From: Chitinophaga pinensis
GTDB lineage: Bacteria; Bacteroidota; Bacteroidia; Chitinophagales; Chitinophagaceae
Assembly: GCF_007896845.1 (NCBI RefSeq)
Contig: NZ_VOHS01000019.1
Location: 1 to 64,000 of the forward strand
Reading direction: 5' to 3'
Length of the DNA: 64,000 nucleotides
Shown here: piece after piece, positions 53,386-63,927 of the stretch
How the letters are laid out: each line of letters opens with the position of its first letter
How positions within the stretch are numbered: position 1 is the first letter of the stretch
Program-made: the position numbers and the translations under genes
Notes under the pieces: model-generated
The model's database searches: none
The model's input: only the letters and a program-made list of their open reading frames with translations
What the model was told of the DNA's origin: nothing

Positions 53386-55341
53386 TTAATCCCGGAAATA
53401 AAGTTTAAGTATCTGATCAGGTGTCATTTTTGCGCTGGCTCCATTCAATGAGTCAAGCTTGGATTTTTCCCGTACCACGGGATCCAGTGTATTGTATTCC
53501 AGCAGTGTCTTCATTTGTGGCTTGCGCTTCACAGAGATGGTATCATGCAGATATTTCTCCATGATCAGACTCGCGATAGGCGCAGCGTAGGTACTACCAA
53601 AACCTGCGTTTTCCACGATCACTGCTACAGCAATCTTTGGATTATCTCTCGGAGCGAAAGCAACGAATACGGAGTGGTTTTTCAGTTTGGTCAGCTTACC
53701 GTTTACGATCGCATTGTTCTCAGCCGTACCTGTTTTACCACATACGATCTCACCTTCGATCTTAGCGATCATACCGGTACCTCTTTCCACCACATCCTGC
53801 ATACCATAAATTACCGGCATATAGGAAGAGTCAGAGATCTTGGCTACAATATGTTTCTCTCTGAATTTGGTCAGCAATTCTGTATCATCATTATCGATCT
53901 TGTCTACGAAATGCGGCAGATAGTAGTAACCCTTGTTCGCAATGATACACATCGCATTCGCCATCTGAAGCGGCGTTGCGACAACCTGACCCTGCCCCAT
54001 ACCTACGTACAGTTCAGAACAGGAGTTCCACTGATTATGATACAGTCTGTTCATCCCGGCTGTATCGATGGCTTTACCACCAGATTCGCCCGGTATATCA
54101 ATACCCAGTTTATGTCCCAGACCGAAAGAAGAGATATAGTCATGCCAGTGCTGGTGTCCTTTTTTCACGCCACCCCATTTCGCTGCATCCACTTCCATAC
54201 GGTAGAGGTGTACGAAGTAGGCGTTACAGGAGTTAGCGATTGCCAGACGCAGGTTTGCTGCGTGTCCTGCATTATGGTGCGTACAGGCGATAGGACGGCC
54301 GCAATAGGTATATGCGCCACCGCAGGGGAAACCAAAGCTTGGCGTAATAACGCCCTCATCCAATGCGATCAGTGCCGTCAGCGGTTTCATAGACGATCCC
54401 GGTGGATATCCGGCCTGAATAGCACGGTTGAAAAGCGGTTTAGTGGTATCAGAGAAGAGACGGCTGAAGTTGCGGGCACGATAGGAACCTGTCAGCAGGT
54501 TCGGATCAAAGGTCGGCGCACTCACCATCGTCAGGATACCGCCGGTACGTGGGTCAATAGCCACGACACTACCGATCTTGTTACGCATGAGATGCTCACC
54601 GAGCACCTGCAAGTCTACATCAAGGGCCAGACGGAGATTCTTACCGGCAATAGCGGCGGTATCGAATTCTCCTTTTTCATAAGGCCCCTGCGGACGGTTC
54701 AGGTTATCTTTTACGAGGTATTGGATACCACGTTGTCCCATCAGCACGCTTTCGTATGTTCTTTCCAGACCAGTCATACCCAGATAGTCACCCTGGCTGT
54801 AAGCGCTATAGGCAGGCTTCTGCAGCATCTGAGGGGATACTTCCCCGATATAACCGAGGATGTTGGCAGCGGCGTTGAAAGGGTAGGAGCGGATCTGACG
54901 TTGCACCAGCTCGAATCCGGGCTGGAACATGTACATACTTTCCTGCAGACGGCCGAACATTTCCGGTGGCAGCAGGGGATAAAATATGGAAACACGGCGG
55001 CTGCCGTTTTTGATAATAGCGGTAGTGATACGTTTTCTGAATTCTTCCTTGTCGATGCGGAGAATTTCGCACATGTAAGACGTGTCGATGTTTTTCACGC
55101 TGATCGGCGTTACGACAAGATCATACATGGCGTCATTACTGAGGATACTTCTGCCTTTACGGTCGTAGATAATACCGCGGCTGGGATATACCACTTTGCG
55201 GAGTACCGCATTAGCATCCGCCAGCTTGGAGTATTTCTTCTCGACAATCTGCAGAAAGAACAACCTTGTAATGATTAATATTACCATTCCAAGGATGATA
55301 AACTGAATTACTCTTTTCCTGGGCTGATTATAGACAGACAT
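53386..55341 (-). CDS. mrdA: Penicillin-binding protein 2
   Basis: PBP2 cross-links peptidoglycan for elongation. The 651-aa protein has an N-terminal membrane anchor (about 10-28), the dimerisation/pedestal domain and the transpeptidase with SSMK (in AGYPPGSSMKPLTALIAL), SCN (in AIANSCNAYFVH) and KTG (in VCGKTGTAEN). It is followed closely by rodA. A 197-bp gap separates it from mreD, so a second promoter there is possible. Confidence 0.96.
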   Translation of the reverse strand: MSVYNQPRKRVIQFIILGMVILIITRLFFLQIVEKKYSKLADANAVLRKVVYPSRGIIYDRKGRSILSNDAMYDLVVTPISVKNIDTSYMCEILRIDKEEFRKRITTAIIKNGSRRVSIFYPLLPPEMFGRLQESMYMFQPGFELVQRQIRSYPFNAAANILGYIGEVSPQMLQKPAYSAYSQGDYLGMTGLERTYESVLMGQRGIQYLVKDNLNRPQGPYEKGEFDTAAIAGKNLRLALDVDLQVLGEHLMRNKIGSVVAIDPRTGGILTMVSAPTFDPNLLTGSYRARNFSRLFSDTTKPLFNRAIQAGYPPGSSMKPLTALIALDEGVITPSFGFPCGGAYTYCGRPIACTHHNAGHAANLRLAIANSCNAYFVHLYRMEVDAAKWGGVKKGHQHWHDYISSFGLGHKLGIDIPGESGGKAIDTAGMNRLYHNQWNSCSELYVGMGQGQVVATPLQMANAMCIIANKGYYYLPHFVDKIDNDDTELLTKFREKHIVAKISDSSYMPVIYGMQDVVERGTGMIAKIEGEIVCGKTGTAENNAIVNGKLTKLKNHSVFVAFAPRDNPKIAVAVIVENAGFGSTYAAPIASLIMEKYLHDTISVKRKPQMKTLLEYNTLDPVVREKSKLDSLNGASAKMTPDQILKLYFRD

Positions 55342-55538
55342 TTACGCTGAATAATGTGGCCACTTCACGGCCTCCCCCACCGTCTGGCAGAAAGATGAAG
55401 CAAGCGACCTGTTGCTTTATAATATGACTTTCAATTCCTTCTTAAAGATAGATATTACGTTCTGTGCTATCTGTTATAGTTCCTCTAATTAACAAAACAT
55501 AATCTCTCAAAAAATATGGTCTTTGTAATGATTCCTGC

Positions 55539-56048
55539 CTACTTTCTGGAAAAGAACAATAATTCATACAGTACGATCAGCAGAACGCTGGCCGCTGTTG
55601 ATAAAAGGATCTTCAAAAGCAGGTAAAAGAAGCTTGCAAAGCTGAACACCTCCAGTGGAAAATACAGCAGGTTGTGTAAGAATACCAGGATTCCGATGTA
55701 GGTCAGGAATTGGGAAACACCCATGCTGGTCATGGACGGTGTTTTCTGGGTCGTCTCAAAACCACCCTGTGGAGACAGTACATTGATGATGAACGGACGA
55801 AGGTAAGCGATGAATACGCAGGCAGCAGCATGCATACCCATGGTATTCATGAACATGTCCATACCAAGTCCCATCAGCAACGCCAGCAGCATCAGCGCAG
55901 GTCGTGGCAGGTTAAACGGCAGCAAGAGGACAAACAACATATACAGGTTAAGGCCTACGAGCTGGTGCAGCAGGATATTATTCAGTACGAATACCTGCAA
56001 CAGCAGTAAGAGCACAAAGCGGATAATATTTCTTAACAGTATACTCAT
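55539..56048 (-). CDS. mreD: Rod shape-determining protein MreD
   Basis: A 169-aa membrane protein with five to six hydrophobic segments, the normal size of MreD. The ATG overlaps the mreC stop codon by four bases (ATGA), so translation is coupled. MreD links MreC and the wall machinery in the inner membrane. Sequence identity in this family is low; the assignment rests mostly on size, topology and position. Confidence 0.85.
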   Translation of the reverse strand: MSILLRNIIRFVLLLLLQVFVLNNILLHQLVGLNLYMLFVLLLPFNLPRPALMLLALLMGLGMDMFMNTMGMHAAACVFIAYLRPFIINVLSPQGGFETTQKTPSMTSMGVSQFLTYIGILVFLHNLLYFPLEVFSFASFFYLLLKILLSTAASVLLIVLYELLFFSRK

Positions 56049-56932
56049 TTAATCAGCCTGTAGGTTGAGTCTTCCAAAGATTGTTGTTCCTCTTTCAGCA
56101 GATTGTCTACGACATATACGTACTGAAGGTTATAAAAGTTGGTCGCCAGTTTAATCCTGATGGTATAAGAAGTACTGGATTTATCTGTAGTGGTATAGGA
56201 TTCAACGTAACCGATAGGTATATTTTCGGGGAACAGGGCTGAGTAACCACTGGTCACCACGGTATCTCCTTTAATAAGCTTCACACTCTTCGGCACATCT
56301 TCCATCACCGCATATCCGGCTTCACCACCGTACCAGCGTACGGTACCCATTTCCTTACTATAGCTCAGACGGGCGCTGAAACCGAAGTTACGGCCCTTTG
56401 AAAGCAGGGAAAGCACAACTGCGTAGTTCTCATTAACGCTACGTACCACACCGACCAGTCCACTCGGACCAACCACTCCCATATTCGGCCGGATGCCATT
56501 GGCACTACCGCGTCTGATTGTGATGTAGTTGATTGGATTATTAACACTGTTATTCACCACTTTAGCTTCTTTATAGAGGTAACGGCGAACTTCAGTACCG
56601 ATCACCTTACGGGTGGTGTCTGTACTGTAGTGACGGATGGTATCCAGTTTTACAATATTGTCGAGGGAAACACTGTCGAAGCTGGTGCGCAACATGTTAT
56701 GGAGGCGGGCATTTTCTTTCACCAGGCTGTCATTGGTAGCTTTCAGGTGTAAGTAATACTCCACATTGTTGTAATTTTCGTATAACCTGGCGCTGAAACT
56801 ATTGGCAGAATTGAGGTAGGCTGATTTTTGCAGATCGTTGTTCCGGACCACCAGCACAAAACAAATCACTTCCAGCAGCAAAAACAGAAAAAAGTTAAAA
56901 TAGCGCCTAAAGAAAATGATGAGATTACGCAC
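56045..56932 (-). CDS. mreC: Rod shape-determining protein MreC
   Basis: A 295-aa protein with one N-terminal transmembrane helix (about 9-27), a coiled coil (about 60-85, YYLHLKATNDSLVKENARLHNML) and the beta-barrel-like MreC domain (INYITIRRGSANGIRPNMGVVGPSGLVGVV; VVTSGYSALFPENIPIGYV). It forms the periplasmic scaffold of the elongasome. It lies 66 bp downstream of mreB and overlaps mreD. Confidence 0.93.
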   Translation of the reverse strand: MRNLIIFFRRYFNFFLFLLLEVICFVLVVRNNDLQKSAYLNSANSFSARLYENYNNVEYYLHLKATNDSLVKENARLHNMLRTSFDSVSLDNIVKLDTIRHYSTDTTRKVIGTEVRRYLYKEAKVVNNSVNNPINYITIRRGSANGIRPNMGVVGPSGLVGVVRSVNENYAVVLSLLSKGRNFGFSARLSYSKEMGTVRWYGGEAGYAVMEDVPKSVKLIKGDTVVTSGYSALFPENIPIGYVESYTTTDKSSTSYTIRIKLATNFYNLQYVYVVDNLLKEEQQSLEDSTYRLIK

Positions 56933-56998
56933 AGGATATATTTTCTTGGTAGAAGATGTACAAGGCAGCTGTTATACTGCCCTGTACATTTCCTGATA

Positions 56999-58021
56999 TT
57001 ATTGCATTAGGAACGGATACTTACCTACATGTTTCAGTGCGATTCCGGTACCTCTTACCACCGCGCGTAACGGATCGTCCGCTACGTGTACTGGTAATTT
57101 AATCTTCTGTGTGAGACGTTTGTCCAGTCCGCGAAGCAATGCACCACCACCTGTGAGGTACAAACCTCTGCGGTAGATATCTGCTGCCAGCTCCGGAGGA
57201 GTGGTTTCCAGTGCTTTCAGAATAGCTTCTTCGATCTTGAAGATAGATTTATCAAGCGCTTCTGCAACTTCCTGATAAGACACCATGATTTGTTTAGGAA
57301 TACCTGTTACCAGGTCACGGCCGTTTACTGCCACGTCATCTGGTGGGTTATCCAGTTCTTTCAGTGCTGAACCTATCTGGATCTTGATCTGTTCTGCAGT
57401 TCTTTCACCAATCAGCAAGCTATGATAGCGACGCAGTGCTTCCATGATATCAGCAGTGAATTCATCACCGGCGATACGGATACTTTGGTCACAAACGATA
57501 CCTGCAAGGGCGATTACGGAAATACCGGTGGTACCACCTCCGATATCAATGATCATGTTACCTACGGGTTCTTCTACATCGATGCCGATACCCAATGCAG
57601 CAGCCATAGGTTCATGTATAAGGAACACTTCCTTAGCGCCTGCCTGTTCAGCAGAGTCGCGTACGGCGCGTTTTTCTACTTCTGTGATGCTGGATGGTAT
57701 ACAGATAACCATACGCCAGCTGGGGGAGAATAAGGGCTTTTTGGGATACACCAGTTTGATCATCTCGCGAAGCATACCTTCTGCCGCGTTAAAGTCGGCG
57801 ATCACACCATCTTTTAACGGACGGATTGTACGCAGGTACTCGTGTGTTTTCTCGTGCATCATCATGGCCTTCTTTCCTACCGCCACGATTTTACCGCTTG
57901 CGCGCTCTATAGCAACAATGGAAGGTTCATCCACCACCACCTGGTCGTTGTGTATGATCAGCGTGTTAGCTGTACCTAAGTCAATCGCTATTTCCTGTGT
58001 TAAAAAATTAAAGAACCCCAT
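56999..58021 (-). CDS. mreB: Rod shape-determining protein MreB
   Basis: Bacterial actin that organises lateral wall synthesis. The 340-aa protein has AIDLGTANTLI (phosphate 1), NMIIDIGGGTTGISVIAL (phosphate 2) and LTGGGALLRGLDKRL (adenosine) with the MreB-typical LIHEPMAAALGIG. It opens the mre operon; the region upstream (58022-58376) has no exact TAnnTTTG box, and I leave the promoter undecided. Confidence 0.97.
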   Translation of the reverse strand: MGFFNFLTQEIAIDLGTANTLIIHNDQVVVDEPSIVAIERASGKIVAVGKKAMMMHEKTHEYLRTIRPLKDGVIADFNAAEGMLREMIKLVYPKKPLFSPSWRMVICIPSSITEVEKRAVRDSAEQAGAKEVFLIHEPMAAALGIGIDVEEPVGNMIIDIGGGTTGISVIALAGIVCDQSIRIAGDEFTADIMEALRRYHSLLIGERTAEQIKIQIGSALKELDNPPDDVAVNGRDLVTGIPKQIMVSYQEVAEALDKSIFKIEEAILKALETTPPELAADIYRRGLYLTGGGALLRGLDKRLTQKIKLPVHVADDPLRAVVRGTGIALKHVGKYPFLMQ

Positions 58022-58376
58022 TGCTTAATATGGTCAAAATATTATTGTGTGCAAAAATGAATAATTCCAACGAATATACAATCTAAAAACTGTTTGTTTT
58101 CTCAATAATACAACTATAATATTAAAAAATGTTAGTTATTGTATTGGATGAGCCGGTTAATAAGTTGTAACAATTAATGACAATGTAATCGTTGGCATGG
58201 TAATGACTCTCGAAAACGCTTAAACGAAAAATGGTTGCTGTTAATTGTGTACTCTATATGAATGAGTTATGCTCTTCAGGACCACCCCAGCCGGTCCTTC
58301 CCGGTACTTTCCGGCCCACAGGATCAGACTACACTTTTCGCGCCGTAAGGGCGTGAAAGGCGTAAATGAACATCCT
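58022..58376. other. 355-bp region between mreB and purD
   Basis: No gene or clear hairpin terminator is seen; it is AT-rich on the mreB side. A weak stem (CGCGCC/GGCGTG, near 58339-58355) lies behind the purD stop codon without a T-run. Confidence 0.4.
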
Positions 58377-59654
58377 CTACACGAACTCGTAACCAATATC
58401 CCTCCTGTAATATTTACCTTCAAAGTCAATAATTTCAGCTGTCTGCCGGCTGTGTGTCAACGCAATGCCCAGATCTGCTGCCAGGGATGTTATCGTCAGT
58501 ACACGCCCTCCGTTGGTAAGGATATCCCCGCCAGCGGCACGTGTTCCTGCCTGAAACACCAGCTGATCCTGCGTAGGCGCCGGTATGTTGCTGATTACCT
58601 TTCCTTTCTCGTATGCTTCCGGATAGCCTTTTGCTACCAGCATAACCGTAGTTGCCACGCGGGCATCCTCAAAAATCTGCTGTGAAGAAAGTTTACCTTC
58701 CTGCACCGCCTTGAAAAGTTCCAGCAGATCGTTCTGCAGACGTGGCATTACCACTTCTGTTTCCGGATCTCCCATACGACAGTTGTACTCAATGACAAAT
58801 GGTTCCCCATCTACCTTGATCAAACCGAAGAAGATAAACCCGTTATAGGCAATCTGCTCTTTTTCCAGTCCGGCAACCGTCGGACGGATAACACGCTCTT
58901 CCACCATGTCCATAAATGCTTTGTCTGCAAATGGCACCGGTGAAACAGCCCCCATACCTCCGGTATTCAGACCTGTATCTCCTTCTCCGATCCTTTTATA
59001 ATCTTTTGCAGTAGGCAATATCTGATAGGAATGACCATCTGTCAGCACAAACACCGACAGCTCTATTCCCGTCAGGAACTGTTCTACCACTACCTTCTTA
59101 CTCGCATCGCCAAACTTCGCATCCTTGATCATCTGTGAAAACTCCGCCACTGCTTCTTCATGATCGTTCAGGATCAATACACCCTTTCCCGCCGCAAGCC
59201 CATCGGCTTTCAGTACGATCGGCAAAGAATGGGTGCGCAGGTAAGCCACACCTTCCTCATAATTCTCCTCACTGAACTCGCGGTAAGCGGCAGTCGGAAT
59301 ATTATGACGCAGCATGAACTGCTTTGCAAATGCTTTACTACCTTCCAGCTGAGCTCCAAGGGCAGATGGGCCCATTACCGGAATATGCTGTAAAGCAGCG
59401 TCCTGCTGAAAATAATCGTAAATTCCTTTTACCAGTGCTTCTTCAGAACCCGGCACTACCAGAGAGATCGCATTCTCTACGCAGAAAGTCTTTATTTTCT
59501 CAAAATCAGAAACAGCGAAATCCAGGTTCTGACCATACTGGGCAGTTCCCGCATTGCCGGGCGCTATAAACAACTGTTCACAATGTGTGCTCTGTGCCAT
59601 TTTCCAAGCCAGGGCGTGTTCGCGACCGCCGCTTCCTAATAGTAATATCTTCAT
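58377..59654 (-). CDS. purD: Phosphoribosylamine-glycine ligase
   Basis: PurD joins phosphoribosylamine and glycine with ATP in purine synthesis. The ATG at 59654 (MKILLLGSGGREHALAWKMAQ) gives 425 aa, the normal length; the longer frame to 59693 adds 13 unrelated residues. The ATP-grasp features include PIVLKADGLAAGKGVLI and EYNCRMGDPETEVVMPRL. It stands alone. Confidence 0.96.
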   Translation of the reverse strand: MKILLLGSGGREHALAWKMAQSTHCEQLFIAPGNAGTAQYGQNLDFAVSDFEKIKTFCVENAISLVVPGSEEALVKGIYDYFQQDAALQHIPVMGPSALGAQLEGSKAFAKQFMLRHNIPTAAYREFSEENYEEGVAYLRTHSLPIVLKADGLAAGKGVLILNDHEEAVAEFSQMIKDAKFGDASKKVVVEQFLTGIELSVFVLTDGHSYQILPTAKDYKRIGEGDTGLNTGGMGAVSPVPFADKAFMDMVEERVIRPTVAGLEKEQIAYNGFIFFGLIKVDGEPFVIEYNCRMGDPETEVVMPRLQNDLLELFKAVQEGKLSSQQIFEDARVATTVMLVAKGYPEAYEKGKVISNIPAPTQDQLVFQAGTRAAGGDILTNGGRVLTITSLAADLGIALTHSRQTAEIIDFEGKYYRRDIGYEFV

Positions 59655-59855
59655 ATGAAAAAATAAAAATTCGCTTGCGCGCTTAAAATACATTCACCTG
59701 ATCAATCTGCTCCGTTCTTCCAAATTTTTTGCAAAGAAAGGCCAAAATTTAACCAAAAACACCATTTTACCTGATAAAAAGCTGAATTTATTTAACTTGC
59801 CGGATCCGACGGACTGACTAACACCATAAACAACAAAAAACTAAACGTACCTATT

Positions 59856-61556
59856 ATGACTCAAACTGCTGTTGAGCAGCCTGTAATTTCGCCGTCCTCT
59901 AAGGGGAAAGGGCATCACAAAGGATTGTATGTACTCTTCTTTACAGAAATGTGGGAACGCTTCGGCTACTACCTGATGATTGGTATCTTCTTTCTTTATC
60001 TCGTAGATCCTGCCGCCAACGGAGGCAAGGGACTCGATACAACCAAAGCTGCTGACCTCGTCGGTTCCTACATCGCATTAGTATATCTCTCCCCGTTCCT
60101 TGGAGGTCTCATGGCAGACCGCTACCTCGGATATCGCCGGGCCGTTATCTTAGGAGGCTTCCTCCTTGCCGCCGGATACTTTTGTCTGGCCGTTCCGGGT
60201 GATATGGCCATGTATGTGGCCCTTGGCCTGATCATTATCGGTAACGGGTTCTTTAAACCCAATATCGGTACCATTCTGGGTAATATCTATAACAGAGAAG
60301 ACCTGCGCGCCAAAAAAGATGTTGCCTACAATATCTTCTATATGGGCGTGAATATCGGCGCCTTTATCTGCAACTTCGTAGCCGCCTATCTCCGTAACCA
60401 CTACGGATGGGGCCACGCGTTTGCCGCTGCAGGCGTAGGTATGCTCATCGGACTGGTCATCTTCAGCACCAACCAGCAGGTAATCGCCTCCGGTGATATC
60501 AAAAAAGAGCCTTCTCCGGATGATATGCCGATCGGTAAGATCGTATCCCTGGTATTCGTACCGGCTATTATCGCTGCGACGCTCGGTTACTTTATGGAAG
60601 ATATCCTGCACCATACGCTGTTCCATACGCGCTCGAATGACGCGTTCATGTTCGCCTGCGTACCAATCATTATCTTCTATATCCGCCTGTATACCACTTC
60701 CAAAAAACACGAGGACAAACGTGGTCTGGGCGCCCTGCTGGCGTTCTTCGCGGTAGCAATCGTGTTCTGGGTGATCTACAACCAGAATAGTACCGGTCTG
60801 ACCATCTGGGCTGACCAGTATACCGACCGTGGCATGTCTGCTACTGTAGAAGACGCTGCCAAACCACTGGGTATGCTGCAGACAGTTACCACTGACCCTC
60901 ACGCCGTAACACAGGTAGACGAGCACTTCCGTGCCGTAACTGATGCCAGCGGTAAAACACTGGAAACACAGGGTCCTGATCCTTATTTCCAGAACCTGCC
61001 TAAAGACCAATGGCCAAAAGATGGTAAAATGAGACTGATCTCCACCGAGATCTTCCAGTCCATTAACCCATTCTTTATCGTGGCATTCAGTCTCATGGTA
61101 GTGGGCCTCTTCGGCTGGCTGGCCAAACGCGGCAAGGAACCAACCACTCCTGTAAAGATCGCTATGGGTATCTTCCTCGCCGGTGCTTCCTCCCTGCTCA
61201 TGGTGGTAGCCGCTTCAATGACCAACGTTTACCTCGATAAATCTTCTATGGCCTGGCTGTTTGGCACTTACGCCGTATTCACCGTAGGTGAGATACTCGT
61301 AAGCCCGATCGGTCTTTCCATGGTATCCAAACTATCGCCTCCACGTGTAACAGCCCTTATGATGGGTGGCTGGTACCTCGTAAATGCGATCGCCGGTAAA
61401 GTGGCAGGTCTGATGGCTACCTTCTGGGATGAATTCATCGACAAGAAACTTTACTTCCTGATCCTCGTAATATCTGCCGCTGTTGCAGGTGTTGTCATGC
61501 TGATGATCAGCAAATGGATCGCTCAGGTGGTGAAAGAGAAGACCGGATCTTACTAA
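59856..61556 (+). CDS. POT family peptide transporter
   Basis: A 566-aa proton-coupled di/tripeptide symporter of the POT/PTR family (MFS fold). Family motifs are FFTEMWERFGYYLMIGIFFLYL at the first helix, with the ExxER proton motif in FTEMWERFGYY, and GNGFFKPNIGTILGNIY in helix 4-5. An insert of about 90 residues (about 320-405) between membrane segments is polar and extends the central part, as in other Bacteroidota POT proteins. It is followed by an OPT transporter, so this is a peptide-uptake pair, each with its own promoter and terminator. Confidence 0.93.
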   Translation: MTQTAVEQPVISPSSKGKGHHKGLYVLFFTEMWERFGYYLMIGIFFLYLVDPAANGGKGLDTTKAADLVGSYIALVYLSPFLGGLMADRYLGYRRAVILGGFLLAAGYFCLAVPGDMAMYVALGLIIIGNGFFKPNIGTILGNIYNREDLRAKKDVAYNIFYMGVNIGAFICNFVAAYLRNHYGWGHAFAAAGVGMLIGLVIFSTNQQVIASGDIKKEPSPDDMPIGKIVSLVFVPAIIAATLGYFMEDILHHTLFHTRSNDAFMFACVPIIIFYIRLYTTSKKHEDKRGLGALLAFFAVAIVFWVIYNQNSTGLTIWADQYTDRGMSATVEDAAKPLGMLQTVTTDPHAVTQVDEHFRAVTDASGKTLETQGPDPYFQNLPKDQWPKDGKMRLISTEIFQSINPFFIVAFSLMVVGLFGWLAKRGKEPTTPVKIAMGIFLAGASSLLMVVAASMTNVYLDKSSMAWLFGTYAVFTVGEILVSPIGLSMVSKLSPPRVTALMMGGWYLVNAIAGKVAGLMATFWDEFIDKKLYFLILVISAAVAGVVMLMISKWIAQVVKEKTGSY

Positions 61557-61579
61557 ACCCAACTGATTATCAGATAAAT

Positions 61580-61611
61580 AAGGAAGGCGCGACGGAAGTT
61601 GCGCCTTCCTT
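61580..61611 (+). terminator. POT gene terminator
   Basis: AAGGAAGGCGC (61580-61590) pairs with GCGCCTTCCTT (61601-61611). Confidence 0.85.
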
Positions 61612-61732
61612 ATTTATGTCTTCCGAAACTTGTCCCTGACTGCGACCAATTATCCGAAAAGCCCGTTCTAAAAGGGATTTTTCACTTATATTGCCGTTTA
61701 ATCAACAAAAATCTACACTATCAAACCAACTT

Positions 61733-63784
61733 ATGGCAGATAAATTCAAGCCTTTCGTATCGCCCGGGGTGAATATGAAGGAATTTACCATCAAGTCCAT
61801 TGTACTGGGCTGTATCTTCGGGATCATCTTTGGCGCCGCAACTGTATACCTCGCATTGAAAGCAGGTTTGACCGTTTCTGCTTCTATACCTATCGCAGTT
61901 ATTGCCATTACACTTGGCCGCAGATTTTTCAAGACCACTATCCTTGAAAATAACATCATTCAGACCACTGGTTCTGCCGGTGAATCCATCGCAGCCGGTG
62001 TAGTATTCACCCTGCCGGGCTTCCTGTTCCTGACGGACGGTGGTGGCGAACAGTTCTTCAATTACATGACTATCCTTATCCTCGCCATCTTTGGTGGCGT
62101 ACTGGGTACCCTCATGATGATTCCCCTGCGCCGCTCCCTGATCGTAAAAGAGCATGAGACACTGCCTTATCCGGAAGGTACTGCCTGTGGTGACGTATTG
62201 ATTGCAGGTGAAAAAGGTGGTGATTTTGCGAAAACAGCTTTCTACGGATTAGGCTTTGCTTTTATATATGCCATTTTTCAGAAGGTCCTGCATATCGTGG
62301 CAGAAGTGCCATTCTACATGACCCAACAGATCAATAAATACTTCCCTTCCGCCCGTGTCAGTGGTGAGATCACTCCTGAATACATGGGTGTGGGTTATAT
62401 TATCGGTCCCCGTATTGCAGGTGTACTCGTAGCCGGTGGCGTTTTGTCCTGGCTGGCACTGATTCCGTTATTGTCATCACTGGTACCGGCTGACATGATC
62501 GCCGCACAGCTGGTGAAACTTGGCTATCTGGCCAGCGTAACCACACCGGGTGGTAAAGGTAACTGGGATCCAACTCTGCACACTTTCACTGATTTCTCCT
62601 CCGCTGTATACTTTGCCTATGTACGCCAGATTGGCGCAGGTGCAGTAGCAGCAGGTGGTTTTATCACCCTTATCAAGACAATACCGACTATTATTTCATC
62701 CTTTAAAGGCAGCATTGGCTCCCTGAAAAAAGACGATCAGGGTAATCCTGCTGCCACAACAAGCGAGGTGCCCCGTACCGAAAAAGACCTGAATATCAAG
62801 GTTGTATTGTTCGGCAGCATCGCGTTGATCGTACTAATGGCCTTCCTCCCTCAGTTACCGGGCGATTCTATCGGTAAAAAACTGCTGGTAGGTTTGCTGG
62901 TGGTGATCTTCGGCGCCTTCTTCGTAACTGTATCCAGCCGTATCGTAGGGCTGATCGGTTCTTCCAACAACCCTATCTCCGGTATGACCATTGCTACCCT
63001 GATGGGTACCTGTCTGGTATTTATCGCTGTAGGATGGAGTGGTAAAGTATATGAGCCAATGGCACTGGTAGTAGGTGGTATGATCTGTATCGCTGCCGCG
63101 AATGCCGGTGGTACCTCTCAGGATCTGAAATCTGGTTATATCGTTGGAGCAACGCCTATGTATCAGCAGCTGGCCCTGTTCATCGGTGCGATCGTTTCTT
63201 CCATCGTGATCGGTCTGACCGTGAAATTCCTCGATAAACCAACTGCCGCCATGATCGCCAATGGTGTGACTGACCACGCAATTGGTAGTACTTACTTCCC
63301 GGCGCCACAAGGAACACTGATGGCAACCCTTACAAAAGGTATCCTGACCCATAAACTTGACTGGCAGTTCGTACTCGTTGGTGTGTTCTTATCCATCACA
63401 ATGGAACTTTGCGGTATCAAATCCTTATCTTTTGCAGTAGGAGCTTATCTTCCGCTTTCAACCACCCTGCCTATTTTTATTGGTGGTGCGATCCGTGGAC
63501 TGGCGGATAAAAAACGTAAAAAGGATAATGCACATATATCCGCTGAAGAAGAAGAACTCGGTAAAGGTAACCTGTTTGCTACCGGTCTCGTAGCGGGTGG
63601 TGCTGTTGCCGGTGTTATCATTGCGATCCTCGCGGGTTTCGATGGCTCAGCAAGTGTACTCGCCAGTATCAATCTGGAAGAGTCATTGTCACATGCACTC
63701 GGACAAGGCGGTTACTTCTTACTGGGAACAGTAGCCTTCGCACTGATGGGTACTTATCTCTATCGTATAGCAATTAAAAAATAA
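61733..63784 (+). CDS. OPT family oligopeptide transporter
   Basis: A 683-aa inner-membrane transporter of the oligopeptide (OPT) family, with about fifteen hydrophobic segments. The N-terminal KEFTIKSIVLGCIFGIIFGAATVYLALKAGLTVSASIP and the mid-protein NAGGTSQDLKSGYIVGATP are typical of the prokaryotic OPT subgroup. The ATG at 61733 (MADKFKPFVSPGVNMKEF) is preferred to the TTG at 61691, since the TATATTG -7-like box near 61687 would start transcription after it. It may import peptides or metal-chelates. Confidence 0.92.
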   Translation: MADKFKPFVSPGVNMKEFTIKSIVLGCIFGIIFGAATVYLALKAGLTVSASIPIAVIAITLGRRFFKTTILENNIIQTTGSAGESIAAGVVFTLPGFLFLTDGGGEQFFNYMTILILAIFGGVLGTLMMIPLRRSLIVKEHETLPYPEGTACGDVLIAGEKGGDFAKTAFYGLGFAFIYAIFQKVLHIVAEVPFYMTQQINKYFPSARVSGEITPEYMGVGYIIGPRIAGVLVAGGVLSWLALIPLLSSLVPADMIAAQLVKLGYLASVTTPGGKGNWDPTLHTFTDFSSAVYFAYVRQIGAGAVAAGGFITLIKTIPTIISSFKGSIGSLKKDDQGNPAATTSEVPRTEKDLNIKVVLFGSIALIVLMAFLPQLPGDSIGKKLLVGLLVVIFGAFFVTVSSRIVGLIGSSNNPISGMTIATLMGTCLVFIAVGWSGKVYEPMALVVGGMICIAAANAGGTSQDLKSGYIVGATPMYQQLALFIGAIVSSIVIGLTVKFLDKPTAAMIANGVTDHAIGSTYFPAPQGTLMATLTKGILTHKLDWQFVLVGVFLSITMELCGIKSLSFAVGAYLPLSTTLPIFIGGAIRGLADKKRKKDNAHISAEEEELGKGNLFATGLVAGGAVAGVIIAILAGFDGSASVLASINLEESLSHALGQGGYFLLGTVAFALMGTYLYRIAIKK

Positions 63785-63824
63785 AGCGACGCAGACTACT
63801 CATTGTCTGTATCCCATAGATATT

Positions 63825-63857
63825 AAAAATCCTGATCTGTGACAGATCAGGATTTTT
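63825..63857 (+). terminator. OPT gene terminator
   Basis: AAAAATCCTGATCTG (63825-63839) pairs perfectly with 63843-63857 around three bases. Confidence 0.9.
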
Positions 63858-63927
63858 AATTTTCGGGCGGCAACTTATTCGCAATTAACTGCTTATTATT
63901 GCGTTATAGAACCAAACCACCCCTATT

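Noticed and set aside
53515..55278. A 587-codon plus-strand frame opposite mrdA
   Set aside because: It is Cys/His/Thr-rich nonsense and mirrors the PBP2 codons; the mrdA motifs are intact.
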